64,000 nucleotides of DNA from Pseudolabrys sp. Root1462 (GTDB lineage Bacteria > Pseudomonadota > Alphaproteobacteria > Rhizobiales > Xanthobacteraceae). This document shows positions 1-8,700 of the stretch, piece after piece (the first letter of the stretch is position 1; every line of letters starts with the position of its first letter). The position numbers and the translations under genes were made by a program. Below the pieces are notes generated by a model. The model was given only the letters and a program-made list of their open reading frames with translations, ran no database searches and was not told the origin of the DNA. The stretch lies in the NCBI RefSeq assembly GCF_001426945.1, contig NZ_LMFS01000001.1, positions 3,135,916 to 3,199,915 on the forward strand, in the 5' to 3' direction.

Positions 1-1390
1 TTTCCGTGCCGCTGCGCACTTCGCGGAAGGTCGCGCCGCGGAGGCCCGCGCCGTCGCCGTCGAGCGCCACGATCTCCTTGCCGACATGCAGCGACACGTT
101 GGGCAGCGCCTGGATGCGCTCGATCAGATATTTCGACATCGTCGCTTCGAGGTCGCGGCGCACGATGAGATGCAGATGCTTCACCTTCGGCGCCAGATAG
201 ACCACCGCCTGCCCTGCCGAATTGCCGCCGCCGATCAGCGCCACCTCCTCGCCTTCGCACAACTTGGCTTCGATCGGCGAGGCCCAGTACGAGATGCCGT
301 TGTTGTCGAAGTCGGACAGGTTACCGATCGCCGGGCGGCGATAGCGCGCGCCGGACGCGATGATCACCGTGCGCGCCTGCACGGTGCCGCGGTTGTCCGC
401 GAGCTCGAGCTTGAACGGCTGGCGCGACGCGCAATCGGCGCCGCTGCAGTCGAGTCGATCGACGGTGAGCGGAATGGCGATCTCGGCGCCGAACTTCTGC
501 GCCTGATTGAAGGCACGGCCGGCCAGCGCCATGCCGGAAATGCCGGTGGGGAAGCCGAGATAATTCTCGATGCGCGCCGAAGCGCCGGCCTGGCCGCCAA
601 AGGCGCGGGTGTCGAGCACGATCATCGACAGGCCTTCGGACGCACCATAGACCGCGGCGGCGAGCCCCGCCGGTCCGGCACCGACCACGGCGACGTCGTA
701 GACCTTGGCCGGATCGAGCTCCGGCGTGATGCCGAGACAGGCGCCGGCCTCGGCGTCGCTCGGCCGCTTCAGCAGCTTGCCGTTCGGGCAGATCATCAAC
801 GGCAGTTCGTCGTCGCGAATGCCGAAGCGTCCGATCGCATCGCGCGCCTCGGCGTCGGTGTCGGCATTCAGCACGGTGCAGGGATAGCCGTTGCGCGCCA
901 GGAATCCCTGCAGCCGCACCAGCTCCGGCATGTGGGGATGGCCGATCAGCAGCGAGCCGGCGCCTTCGGTCTGCAACAGCGCGACGCGGCGCAGGATATA
1001 GGCGCGCATCACGATCTCGCCGAGCTCGGCCGAGCCGACCATCAGCGCGCGGATATGGGCGGCGTCGAACGGCAAGGCGGTGAGACCCTGCGGCCCGGCG
1101 CGGCCGGAGGGAATGCTGCCGCGGCCGCTGAGCTGACTGACCTCGCCGGAGAACTGGCCGGCGCCGTGGGAAACGACCGAGGCGAAGCGATGCAGGCCGT
1201 CGCGGCGGACGACTTCGAGCGTGCCCTCCAGGATCAGATGCGCCGGCACCTCGCGCTCGCCGGTTTCGAAAATCGGTTCGCCGGGCGCGAAGGTCTGCGC
1301 CGGGCCGCTGGCGAAGCGGCCCATGGTTTCGACCTGGGCCGGATCGAGCACCGGAAACATCTGATCGAAACGTTCTTCGGCGAGGCTCAT
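1..1390 (-). CDS. Cyclic-nucleotide-binding domain / thioredoxin-reductase-like flavoprotein, partial (3' end beyond window)
   Basis: The gene starts at the ATG complementary to 1390 and runs off the left edge; 463 codons are visible. Residues about 15-135 look like a Crp-type cyclic nucleotide-binding domain (FAPGEPIFETGE, then LILEGTLEVV). A thioredoxin-fold-like linker without a CxxC follows at about 140-225. From about 230 comes a TrxB-type flavoprotein with the FAD motif VVGAGPAG near 237 and the NAD(P)H motif LIGGGNSAGQ near 390. Where thioredoxin reductases carry CATC, this protein reads GISYWASPIEAK (near 368), so the redox disulfide is missing. It is probably a soluble FAD oxidoreductase gated by a nucleotide or other effector. 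The electron acceptor cannot be deduced, and thioredoxin reduction is unlikely without the disulfide. Confidence 0.85.
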   Translation of the reverse strand, partial: MSLAEERFDQMFPVLDPAQVETMGRFASGPAQTFAPGEPIFETGEREVPAHLILEGTLEVVRRDGLHRFASVVSHGAGQFSGEVSQLSGRGSIPSGRAGPQGLTALPFDAAHIRALMVGSAELGEIVMRAYILRRVALLQTEGAGSLLIGHPHMPELVRLQGFLARNGYPCTVLNADTDAEARDAIGRFGIRDDELPLMICPNGKLLKRPSDAEAGACLGITPELDPAKVYDVAVVGAGPAGLAAAVYGASEGLSMIVLDTRAFGGQAGASARIENYLGFPTGISGMALAGRAFNQAQKFGAEIAIPLTVDRLDCSGADCASRQPFKLELADNRGTVQARTVIIASGARYRRPAIGNLSDFDNNGISYWASPIEAKLCEGEEVALIGGGNSAGQAVVYLAPKVKHLHLIVRRDLEATMSKYLIERIQALPNVSLHVGKEIVALDGDGAGLRGATFREVRSGTE

Positions 1391-1592
1391 GTTGCACTCC
1401 ACAAGGCAGCCGGCACGGCGGACCGGCGCAGTTTAGGCTATTTTCAGCCGCCGCCAAAGACGCCGGCCAAGGCCGACCGGCGCGGGCGGCATGTCACGCG
1501 TCGGTCACAGGCTTGTGCCGAGCTTTTACGCTCGCTGTCATATACATAGCGGTCCATGTCAATGCGTTGAACCGCCCGCGAGGTCCGCCGCC

Positions 1593-2813
1593 ATGCGCAG
1601 CAGCCGCTTCAATTTTCCCAACGCCAAAGGCGAACTTCTTGCCGCCACGCTCGACGAACCGCTCGGCAAGCCCAGCGCCTATGCCCTGTTCGCGCATTGC
1701 TTCACCTGCGGCCAGAACAATCTCGCCGCCAAGCGCATCGCCGAGCGGCTGACCGAGCACGGCATCGCGGTGCTGCGTTTCGATTTCACCGGGCTCGGTT
1801 CCAGCGAGGGCGAATTCGCCAACACGCATTTCTCCTCGAATGTCGACGATCTGGTCGCCGCCGCCGATCACCTGCGCCAGTCTTACGGCGCGCCGGCCTT
1901 GCTGATCGGCCATTCGCTCGGCGGCGCCGCGGTGCTGGCGGCGTCGCACCGCATCGCCGACGCCCGCGCCGTGGTGACGATCGCCGCGCCTTACGATCCG
2001 TCGCATGTCACCGGATTGTTCAAGGACGATGTCGCTGCGATTCGCGATCAAGGCCGGCTCGAGGTCAATCTCGCCGGCCGTCCCTTCACCATCACCCGCG
2101 AATTCCTCGACGACATCGCCGGCAAGACACTCGACGACAAGCTCGCGCATCTGGGCAAGGCGCTGCTGGTGTTTCATTCGCCGTCCGACGATACGGTGGG
2201 CATCGACAACGCTTCGCACATCTTTCTTGCCGCCAAGCATCCGAAGAGTTTCGTGTCGCTGGCCGGCGCCGACCATCTGCTGACGAGGAAGGCCGACGCG
2301 TTCTATGTCGCCGACGTTGTCGCCGGCTGGGCCGGGCGTTATCTCGACCGGCCCGAAGGCATGACCGAGGAAGAAATCGAAGAAGGCCTGGTGCTGGTGC
2401 GCGAAACCCATGCCGGAAAATTCCAGCAGGCCATTCTCACCGGCCCGCATCGCCTCATCGCCGACGAACCGGAGAAGCTCGGCGGCATGAATTCGGGGCC
2501 CGGGCCTTACGACTATCTGCTCGCCGCGCTGGGCGCCTGCACGTCGATGACGATCAGGCTTTATGCCGAGTTCAAGAAGATCCCGCTCAAGGATGTCTCG
2601 GTGCGGCTCACGCACGGAAAAATCCACGCCAAGGATTGCGAGACCTGCGACACCAAGGTGAGCACCGTCGATCGCATCGAGCGCACCATCACGCTCGAAG
2701 GCTCGTTCGATGACGAGCAGCGGCAGAAGCTGATGGAGATTGCCGACAAGTGTCCGGTGCACAAATCGTTGTCGTCCGGCATCGAGATCGTGACCGAGGA
2801 GCGTCGCGCCTGA
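1593..2813 (+). CDS. Bifunctional alpha/beta hydrolase / OsmC family protein
   Basis: A 406-residue fusion. The N-terminal half (about 1-255) is an alpha/beta hydrolase with the nucleophile elbow GHSLGGA and a late acid/His region near SLAGADHLL. The C-terminal half (about 270-406) is an OsmC/Ohr-like domain with the pair of spaced cysteines typical of OsmC peroxidases (GACTSMT, then KCPVHKSL). OsmC proteins reduce organic hydroperoxides with paired Cys; the hydrolase half may supply or clear a lipid-type substrate, which is inference. The start at 1593 was chosen because RSSRFNFPNAKGE is the usual N-terminus and an AGGT stretch precedes it; an in-frame start upstream would only add low-complexity residues. 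The gene stands alone, divergent from the truncated flavoprotein. Confidence 0.88.
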   Translation: MRSSRFNFPNAKGELLAATLDEPLGKPSAYALFAHCFTCGQNNLAAKRIAERLTEHGIAVLRFDFTGLGSSEGEFANTHFSSNVDDLVAAADHLRQSYGAPALLIGHSLGGAAVLAASHRIADARAVVTIAAPYDPSHVTGLFKDDVAAIRDQGRLEVNLAGRPFTITREFLDDIAGKTLDDKLAHLGKALLVFHSPSDDTVGIDNASHIFLAAKHPKSFVSLAGADHLLTRKADAFYVADVVAGWAGRYLDRPEGMTEEEIEEGLVLVRETHAGKFQQAILTGPHRLIADEPEKLGGMNSGPGPYDYLLAALGACTSMTIRLYAEFKKIPLKDVSVRLTHGKIHAKDCETCDTKVSTVDRIERTITLEGSFDDEQRQKLMEIADKCPVHKSLSSGIEIVTEERRA

Positions 2814-2886
2814 CGCCTATCAGGAACAGAAGGCCGCCCTTGCGGATTGGACCTCGGCTGGCACGCGACTTGAATGGTTCCTGTTC

Positions 2887-2976
2887 ATGAAATCCAATCG
2901 AAGCGATCCCCGGCTGGTCTGGCTGGCCACGGTGTTGGCGGTGGCGGTGTTGATCATCTTCGTCATCCAGATCTGA
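2887..2976 (+). CDS. Possible 29-residue single-span membrane peptide
   Basis: A short open frame beginning MKSNRSDPRLVWLA, followed by about 17 hydrophobic residues and ending in VIQI. This is a basic-polar N-terminus plus one transmembrane helix, typical of small bacterial membrane peptides. It lies alone between the OsmC fusion and the LexA-controlled cassette. No convincing ribosome binding site is visible, so translation is uncertain. Function unknown. Confidence 0.3.
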   Translation: MKSNRSDPRLVWLATVLAVAVLIIFVIQI

Positions 2977-3119
2977 CCCGCTGTTCTTCCCTGATCTGAA
3001 TGTCCGCGCGGAGGGCTTTGGCGGTGCGCCGGCACCGCGCCCTCCAGCGCTGCCGCATGGCAGAGTGCGCAGCCACCATTCCTTGCGTCTTGACGGTCCG
3101 TGGCGCCTCCTGCACACTA

Positions 3120-3134
3120 GAACAAATAGGGAAC
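3120..3134 (+). promoter_or_regulatory. LexA (SOS) box upstream of imuA-imuB-dnaE2
   Basis: GAAC-AAATAGG-GAAC is a perfect GAAC-N7-GAAC direct repeat, the known alphaproteobacterial LexA operator. It lies about 60 bases upstream of imuA. A possible -35 element TTGACG at 3090-3095 would put the box over the transcription start, consistent with repression. It predicts DNA-damage induction of the whole cassette. Confidence 0.8.
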
Positions 3135-3195
3135 AAAAAGCCGGAACGTCCGTTGGTTTTCCCGCGGATTAATTCAGCTTTTCAAAGGTTTACTC

Positions 3196-4011
3196 ATGCT
3201 CGACGAGCTGCGTCAGCATCTGGCACGCTTGCAGAAGCCGGCCGGCCTTACCGACGGCCCGGCGGTGCTGCCGCTCGGCATTCCGGCCGTGGACGGGGTG
3301 CTCGGCGGCGGGCTGGCGCGTGGCGCCTTGCACGAAATTGCGGCCATGAGCGAAGCGCATCTGCCGGCGGCGACCGGTTTTGCCCTGGGGCTGGCGGCGC
3401 TTTCTTCTCCGTCATTCCGGGGAGAGCGTGAAACGCGCGAACCCGTTACGCGCCGTCCCGGAATGACAGAGAGAGGTGAAAGCAAGAAACACCTCGTCTG
3501 GGCCGCCGAGGACATGGCGCTCGCCGAGAGCGGGGCGCCGCACGGCGCCGGCCTCGATGCCTTCGGACTCGCGCCGCAGCAGTTCCTGACCGTCTCCGTC
3601 GCCCATCGCCAGGATCTGATGTGGACGATGGAAGAGGCACTGCGCTGCCGCGGCGTCAGCGCCGTGATCGGCGAACTGCGCCATGGCGCGCTCGATCCCG
3701 TGGCCGTGCGCCGGCTGTCGCTGGCGGCGAGCGACAGCGGCGCGCTGGCCTTTCTGCTGCGGGCACAGCCGCCGCACGACACTTCCAACGCCGCGACCCG
3801 CTGGGTGGTGGGCACTTCTCCTTCCGCCTCGCCGCAGCGTCACGAACTGGGCGCGCCGCGTTTTGCCGTTCACCTCACTCGCAATCGCCGCGGTCCGGCC
3901 GCGTCATGGTTTCTGGAATGGAGACAGACCGATGAGCGCTTCGTCCTCGCCGCGCATGCTGAGCCTGTGGCTGCCCCGCTTCGCCACCGATCGCATCAGA
4001 AGGTTGCGTGA
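3196..4011 (+). CDS. imuA: ImuA, RecA-like accessory protein of SOS mutagenesis
   Basis: This 271-residue protein starts MLDELRQHLARLQ and has the ImuA-type sequence LPLGIPAVDGVLGGGLARGALHEI. ImuA is a RecA/SulA-related accessory factor that works with ImuB and DnaE2 in damage-induced mutagenesis. Around residues 73-92 the family sequence is interrupted by SFRGERETREPVTRRPGMT, encoded by a 57 bp palindromic repeat (3411-3467) inserted in frame. The C-terminal WFLEWRQTDERF region overlaps the imuB start by 80 bases, implying translational coupling. The LexA box upstream supports SOS control. Start chosen at 3196, where AAGG lies 8 bases upstream. Confidence 0.88.
   Translation: MLDELRQHLARLQKPAGLTDGPAVLPLGIPAVDGVLGGGLARGALHEIAAMSEAHLPAATGFALGLAALSSPSFRGERETREPVTRRPGMTERGESKKHLVWAAEDMALAESGAPHGAGLDAFGLAPQQFLTVSVAHRQDLMWTMEEALRCRGVSAVIGELRHGALDPVAVRRLSLAASDSGALAFLLRAQPPHDTSNAATRWVVGTSPSASPQRHELGAPRFAVHLTRNRRGPAASWFLEWRQTDERFVLAAHAEPVAAPLRHRSHQKVA
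3411..3467. repeat. Palindromic repeat element, copy 1, in frame inside imuA
   Basis: It is bounded by perfect 10-base inverted termini, GTCATTCCGG at 3411-3420 and CCGGAATGAC at 3458-3467, with a GC-rich core. Length is 57 bases, a multiple of three, with no stop in the imuA frame. It shares its termini with the elements at 4018-4122 and 5660-5721. Confidence 0.85.
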
Positions 4012-5656
4012 CAGTTCGTCATTCCGGGGCGCGAACGCAGTTCGCGAACCCGGAATCCAGAAGCAGCTTCTGAGCCCGCATCGGGATTCCGGGTCCGGCG
4101 CTGAGCGCCATCCCGGAATGACGGCGATGAACATGGGGAAAGGTGAAGAGATCCCTCTCATCGTCGCCGGCCGGCGCGGCAATGCCGACGTGCTGATCGC
4201 GATCGATGAAGCCGCCGAACGGCTCGGCCTGTCGCCGGGGCTGGCGCTGGCGCAGGCCCGCGCCATGCACCCGTCGCTCGATGTCGTGCCGGAAGATGCA
4301 AGCGCCGACGCCGAACTGCTCGAGAGCATCGCCGACTGGTGCCTGCGCTATACGCCGCTGGTCGCCTGCGACGCGCCCGACGGCCTGCTGCTCGATATTT
4401 CCGGCTGCGCACATCTTTATGGCGGCGAGCGCCAACTGGTCGCCGATCTGGGACGCCGTCTCGCCGACGCCGGCTTTGCCTATCGCATCGCCATCGCCGG
4501 CACCATCGGCGCGGCCTGGGCGGCGGCGCGTGACGGCCGGCCCGATACCTATGCCAACGGGGAGGAGCGCAACATCCTCTGTCCGTTGCCGCTCGCAGCC
4601 TTGCGCCTGCCGCCGCCGATGGTGGCTTCGCTCGCCCGCGTCGGATTGAAGTGCATCGGCGACATCATCGACCTGCCGCGCAGTCCGCTGACCGCGCGCT
4701 TCGGCGCCGGCCTGCTGCGCCAGCTCGATCGCGCACTGGGCCGCGAGCACGAACCGCTGACGCCGCGCCTGCCGGTCGCGCCTTATGTCGCCGAGAAGCG
4801 TTTCCACGATCCAATCGCGCGCGAGGAAGACGTGCTCGGCACCGTCGAGATGCTGGCCGTGCAACTGGCCGCGGCTCTGGAGCGGCGTGGCGACGGCGCC
4901 CGCCGCATCGAGCTGACGCTGTTCCGCACCGACGGCGCGCTGCGCCGCATCACCGCCGGCACGGCGCGGCCGTTGCGCGATCCGGCCGACATGCGCGCAT
5001 TGTTCGCCGAACGGCTCAACGCGCTTGCCGACGAACTCGACCCCGGCTTCGGTTTCGACATGGCCCGGCTGTCGGTGCTCACCGCCGAAAGCGCGCCGCC
5101 CGAGCAGATCGGCATCGGCGCTGCGGAAGACATCGGCGACATGGTGCGCCTCATCGATCGACTGAGCGCGCGGCTTGGCACGCAGCGCGTGCGCCGGGCC
5201 GTGGCGCAGGATAGCCATAGTCCCGAAGTCGCGTCGGTGTCGCTGCCGGCGCAGATGACCGGAACGGATGACGGCTGGGCCGCCTTCCATCGCTACCGCG
5301 CCGAAGTCGAACTGGCGCCGCGGCCGCTGCGGCTGCTGGCGCGGCCCGAGCCGATCGAGGCGGTCGCCGAGGTCCCGGACGGCCCGCCGTTGCGCTTCAA
5401 GTGGCGGCGCGCGCTGCACGACATCGTCGCCGCCGAAGGCCCCGAGCGCATCGAAGGCGTGTGGTGGCAGGAAGAACCCGACCTGAACGCCGCGCCCCCC
5501 GGCAACCGCGCCCGCGATTACTTTCGCGTCGAGGACAAGAGCGGCCATCGCTTCTGGCTGTTCCGCGCCGGACTTTATCGCGACCTGACGCGCGCCGATG
5601 TCGCGCAAGGCGCGGTCGCCGCACCGGCCTGGTTCGTGCACGGGATGTTTGGGTAG
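3932..5656 (+). CDS. imuB: ImuB, Y-family DNA polymerase-like protein
   Basis: This 574-residue protein begins MSASSSPRMLSLWLPRFATDR, the typical ImuB N-terminus. ImuB resembles Y-family polymerases (DinB/UmuC) but is thought to act as a clamp-binding adaptor linking ImuA and DnaE2. The palm/finger-like region is recognisable in LLLDISGCAHLYGGE. The usual N-terminal continuation is interrupted at residues about 29-64 by sequence encoded by a 105 bp palindromic repeat (4018-4122), after which homology resumes at IPLIVAGRRGNADVLIAID. The start at 3932 lies inside imuA (80-base overlap). It ends 76 bases before the preferred dnaE2 start, the gap holding a third repeat copy. Confidence 0.88.
   Translation: MSASSSPRMLSLWLPRFATDRIRRLRDSSSFRGANAVREPGIQKQLLSPHRDSGSGAERHPGMTAMNMGKGEEIPLIVAGRRGNADVLIAIDEAAERLGLSPGLALAQARAMHPSLDVVPEDASADAELLESIADWCLRYTPLVACDAPDGLLLDISGCAHLYGGERQLVADLGRRLADAGFAYRIAIAGTIGAAWAAARDGRPDTYANGEERNILCPLPLAALRLPPPMVASLARVGLKCIGDIIDLPRSPLTARFGAGLLRQLDRALGREHEPLTPRLPVAPYVAEKRFHDPIAREEDVLGTVEMLAVQLAAALERRGDGARRIELTLFRTDGALRRITAGTARPLRDPADMRALFAERLNALADELDPGFGFDMARLSVLTAESAPPEQIGIGAAEDIGDMVRLIDRLSARLGTQRVRRAVAQDSHSPEVASVSLPAQMTGTDDGWAAFHRYRAEVELAPRPLRLLARPEPIEAVAEVPDGPPLRFKWRRALHDIVAAEGPERIEGVWWQEEPDLNAAPPGNRARDYFRVEDKSGHRFWLFRAGLYRDLTRADVAQGAVAAPAWFVHGMFG
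4018..4122. repeat. Palindromic repeat element, copy 2, in frame inside imuB
   Basis: It has the same inverted termini as copy 1 (GTCATTCCGG at 4018-4027, CCGGAATGAC at 4113-4122). It is a longer, probably composite copy with internal CGGAATCC and GGATTCCGGG inverted motifs. Length is 105 bases, also a multiple of three and free of stops in the imuB frame. Its first bases follow the imuA stop codon (4009-4011). Confidence 0.85.
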
Positions 5657-5659
5657 CTG

Positions 5660-5721
5660 GTCATTCCGACACGCGAACCATCGCGCATGAAGACGCGCGT
5701 GAACGCGCGAACCCGGAATGA
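5660..5721. repeat. Palindromic repeat element, copy 3, at the imuB-dnaE2 junction
   Basis: GTCATTCCG at 5660-5668 and CCGGAATGA at 5713-5721 are inverted termini matching the copies in imuA and imuB. The element fills the junction. Its right end GGAATGA supplies an in-frame ATG (5718) five codons upstream of the conserved dnaE2 start. Confidence 0.8.
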
Positions 5722-5732
5722 AAATTTGTATC

Positions 5733-8700
5733 ATGCGTTACGTCGAATTCGCCACCGCCACCAACTTTTCCTTCCTGCGCGGCGCTTCGCATCCCGAAGA
5801 GCTGATGCTGCAGGCGCGGGCGGTCGGGCTCACCGGCCTCGGCGTCTGCGACCGCAATTCGGTCGCCGGCGTGGTGCGCGCGCATCTGGCCAAGCGCGAG
5901 CAGAACCTGCCGCTGCGTTATCATCCCGGCGCGCGGCTGGTCTTCGCCGACGGCACGCCCGACATCCTGGTCTATCCGCGCGACCGCGCCGCCTGGGGCC
6001 GGCTGACACGGCTGCTGACCATCGGCAATCGCAAGGCGAAGAAGGGCGACTGCATCCTCACGCTCGACGAGCTGATCGCGCATGCGTTCGGGCTGGAGAT
6101 GATCGTCATGGATACGCGCGTTTCACGAACGCCGCGCGCCGGGCCCGGCTCCGGCTTCATGAAGACACTGGAGCCCGGCCGGACCGCTTCCGAGGATGAG
6201 ACGCTGGCGGCGCTGGCGCGGCTGCGCGCCATCGCGCCCGGCCGCGTCCGCCTCGCCGCCAGTATGCTGTATCGCGGACAGGACCGCGCTCGGCTCGCGC
6301 ATATCAAGGCGCTGGCGCGCGAGGCCGAGGTGCCGCTGATCGCCATCAACGATGTGCACTATCACCACCCCGACCGCCGCATGCTGGCCGACGTGCTGAC
6401 CTGCATCCGCGACAAGGTGACGATCGACCGCGCCGGCCGCAAGCTCGCCGTCAATGCCGAACGCTTTCTCAAGGCCCCGGAGGAAATGGCGCGGCTGTTC
6501 CGCGACGCGCCGGAAGCGATCGAGGAGACGATGCGACTCTCCGATGCGCTCACCTTCACGCTCGATGAGTTGAAATACGAATATCCCGACGAGCAGATCG
6601 CGGGCTTTGCCTCGGCGCAGGAAGCGCTCGAGCATCTGACCTGGGAGGGCGCTGCGAAGCGCTATCCGAACGGCATCGACGACGCCACCCGGCAAAGCAT
6701 CCAGCACGAATTCGCGCTGATCGCGCAGCGGCAGTACGCGCCTTATTTCCTCACCGTCCACGACATCGTCCGTTACGCGCGCTCGCGAGGCATCCTGTGC
6801 CAAGGCCGCGGCTCGGCCGCCAATTCCACGGTCTGCTATTGCCTCGGCATCACCGAGGTCGATCCGGTGCGCGGCGGGCTGCTGTTCGAACGCTTCATCT
6901 CCACCGAACGGCAGGAGCCGCCCGACATCGACGTCGATTTCGAACACGAGCGCCGTGAAGAGGTCATTCAGTACATCTACGGCAAATACGGCCGCGAACG
7001 CGCCGGCATCGCCGCCACCGTGATCTCCTATCGCGGCCGTTCGGCGATCCGCGAGGTCGGCAAGGCTTTCGGCCTCTCCGAGGACACGATCGGCGCGCTG
7101 TCGTCGTCGATCTGGGGCGGCGGCGGCAACGTGTCGGAGGCCAGCGTCAAGCGCACCGGACTCGACCCGAACAGCTTCCGCATGAAGCAGGTCGCCGCGC
7201 TGGCGCAGGAGATTTCCGGCTTCCCGCGGCATCTGTCGCAACATGTCGGCGGCTTCGTCATCACGCGCAGCCGGCTCGACGAGGTGATGCCGATCGGCAA
7301 TGCGGCGATGGACGACCGCACCTTTGTCGAATGGGACAAGGACGATCTCGACGCGCTCGGCATTCTCAAGATCGACGTGCTCGGCCTCGGCATGCTGTCC
7401 TGCGTGCGCAAGGCGATCGATCTGGTGGCGCGGCATTATCCCGACGGACGCGGCAAGCTTGCTCTCGCCACCATCCCGGCCGAGGAAGAAGCCGTCTACC
7501 GCATGCTGCAACGCGCGGATTCGCTCGGCGTGTTCCAGGTCGAAAGCCGCGCGCAGATGACCATGCTGCCGCGGCTGAAGCCGAAGACGTTCTACGATCT
7601 CGTCATCGAAGTGGCGATCGTCCGTCCCGGCCCGATCCAGGGCGACATGGTGCATCCTTATCTGCGGCGGCGGCAGGGCCTCGAAACCGTCACCTATCCG
7701 TCGAAGGAACTGGAAGCGGTGCTGGCGAAAACGCTCGGCGTGCCGCTGTTCCAGGAGCAGGCGATGAAGATCGCCATCGTCGCCGGCGGCTTCACGCCGG
7801 GCGAAGCCGACAAGCTGCGCCGCGCCATGGCCACCTTCAAGCGCACCGGCACCATCGGCACCTTCCGCGACAAGATGGTGAAGGGTATGCTCGAGCGCGG
7901 CTATCCGCGCGAATTTGCCGAGCGCTGCTTCGGCCAGATCGAGGGCTTCGGCGAATACGGCTTTCCGGAAAGTCACGCCGCGAGCTTCGCGCTGTTGGTT
8001 TATGCTTCGGCCTGGTTCAAGTGCCATTATCCCGACGTGTTCGCCGCGGCGCTGCTCAACGCCCAGCCGATGGGTTTCTATGCGCCGGCGCAGATCGTGC
8101 GCGACGCCCGCGAGCACGGCGTCGAGGTGCGCGCGCCGGACATCAATCATTCCGACTGGGATTCGACATTGGAGCCGGGCGCCGGCGCCGCCCGGCATCT
8201 GCACGCCTTGCATCAGGACATGCGCGGCGACATCCGCACCACGCATGCCATCCGTCTCGGCCTGCGCGAGATCAAGGGCCTGAGCGAGGAAGATGCGCGG
8301 CTGATCGTGGCGCGCCGCGCCGTGAATTACGACTCGGTGCGCGATCTGTGGCTGCGCACCGGCCTGTCGCCGCGCGTGCTGGAGCGGCTGGCCGATGCCG
8401 ACGCTTTTGCCTCGCTCGGCCTGCCGCGCCGCGATGCCTTATGGGCCACCAAGGCGCTCGGCCGCGTCGGCGATGCGAACGACGATCTGCCGCTGTTTGC
8501 GTCTTCACCGTCCCCATTGTGGGGAGAAGCGGCGGCCGAAGGCAGCCCGGGTGGGGATTCTATCATCACGACTTCCCTCCCCGGGCACACTGTAGCGCAT
8601 GAACCCGAAATCGCGCTGCCGCCGATGCCGCTGGGCGAAGAGGTCGTCAACGACTACCGCTTCTTGCGGATGTCGCTGCGCGCGCATCCGGCGCAGTTCC

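Noticed and set aside
86..1549. Long plus-strand open frame of 487 codons opposite the flavoprotein
   Set aside because: It is antisense to a clear CNBD-TrxB gene that has family motifs. Its own product is Arg/His/Ala-rich without domains, as expected from the opposite strand of GC-rich coding DNA.
4019..5734. Minus-strand open frame of 571 codons across imuB
   Set aside because: It is antisense to imuB with no recognisable motif and is rich in Arg, Gln and His. It is a shadow of biased codon use.
6123..8246. Minus-strand open frame of 707 codons across dnaE2
   Set aside because: It is antisense to the polymerase core with no domain or ribosome binding site.
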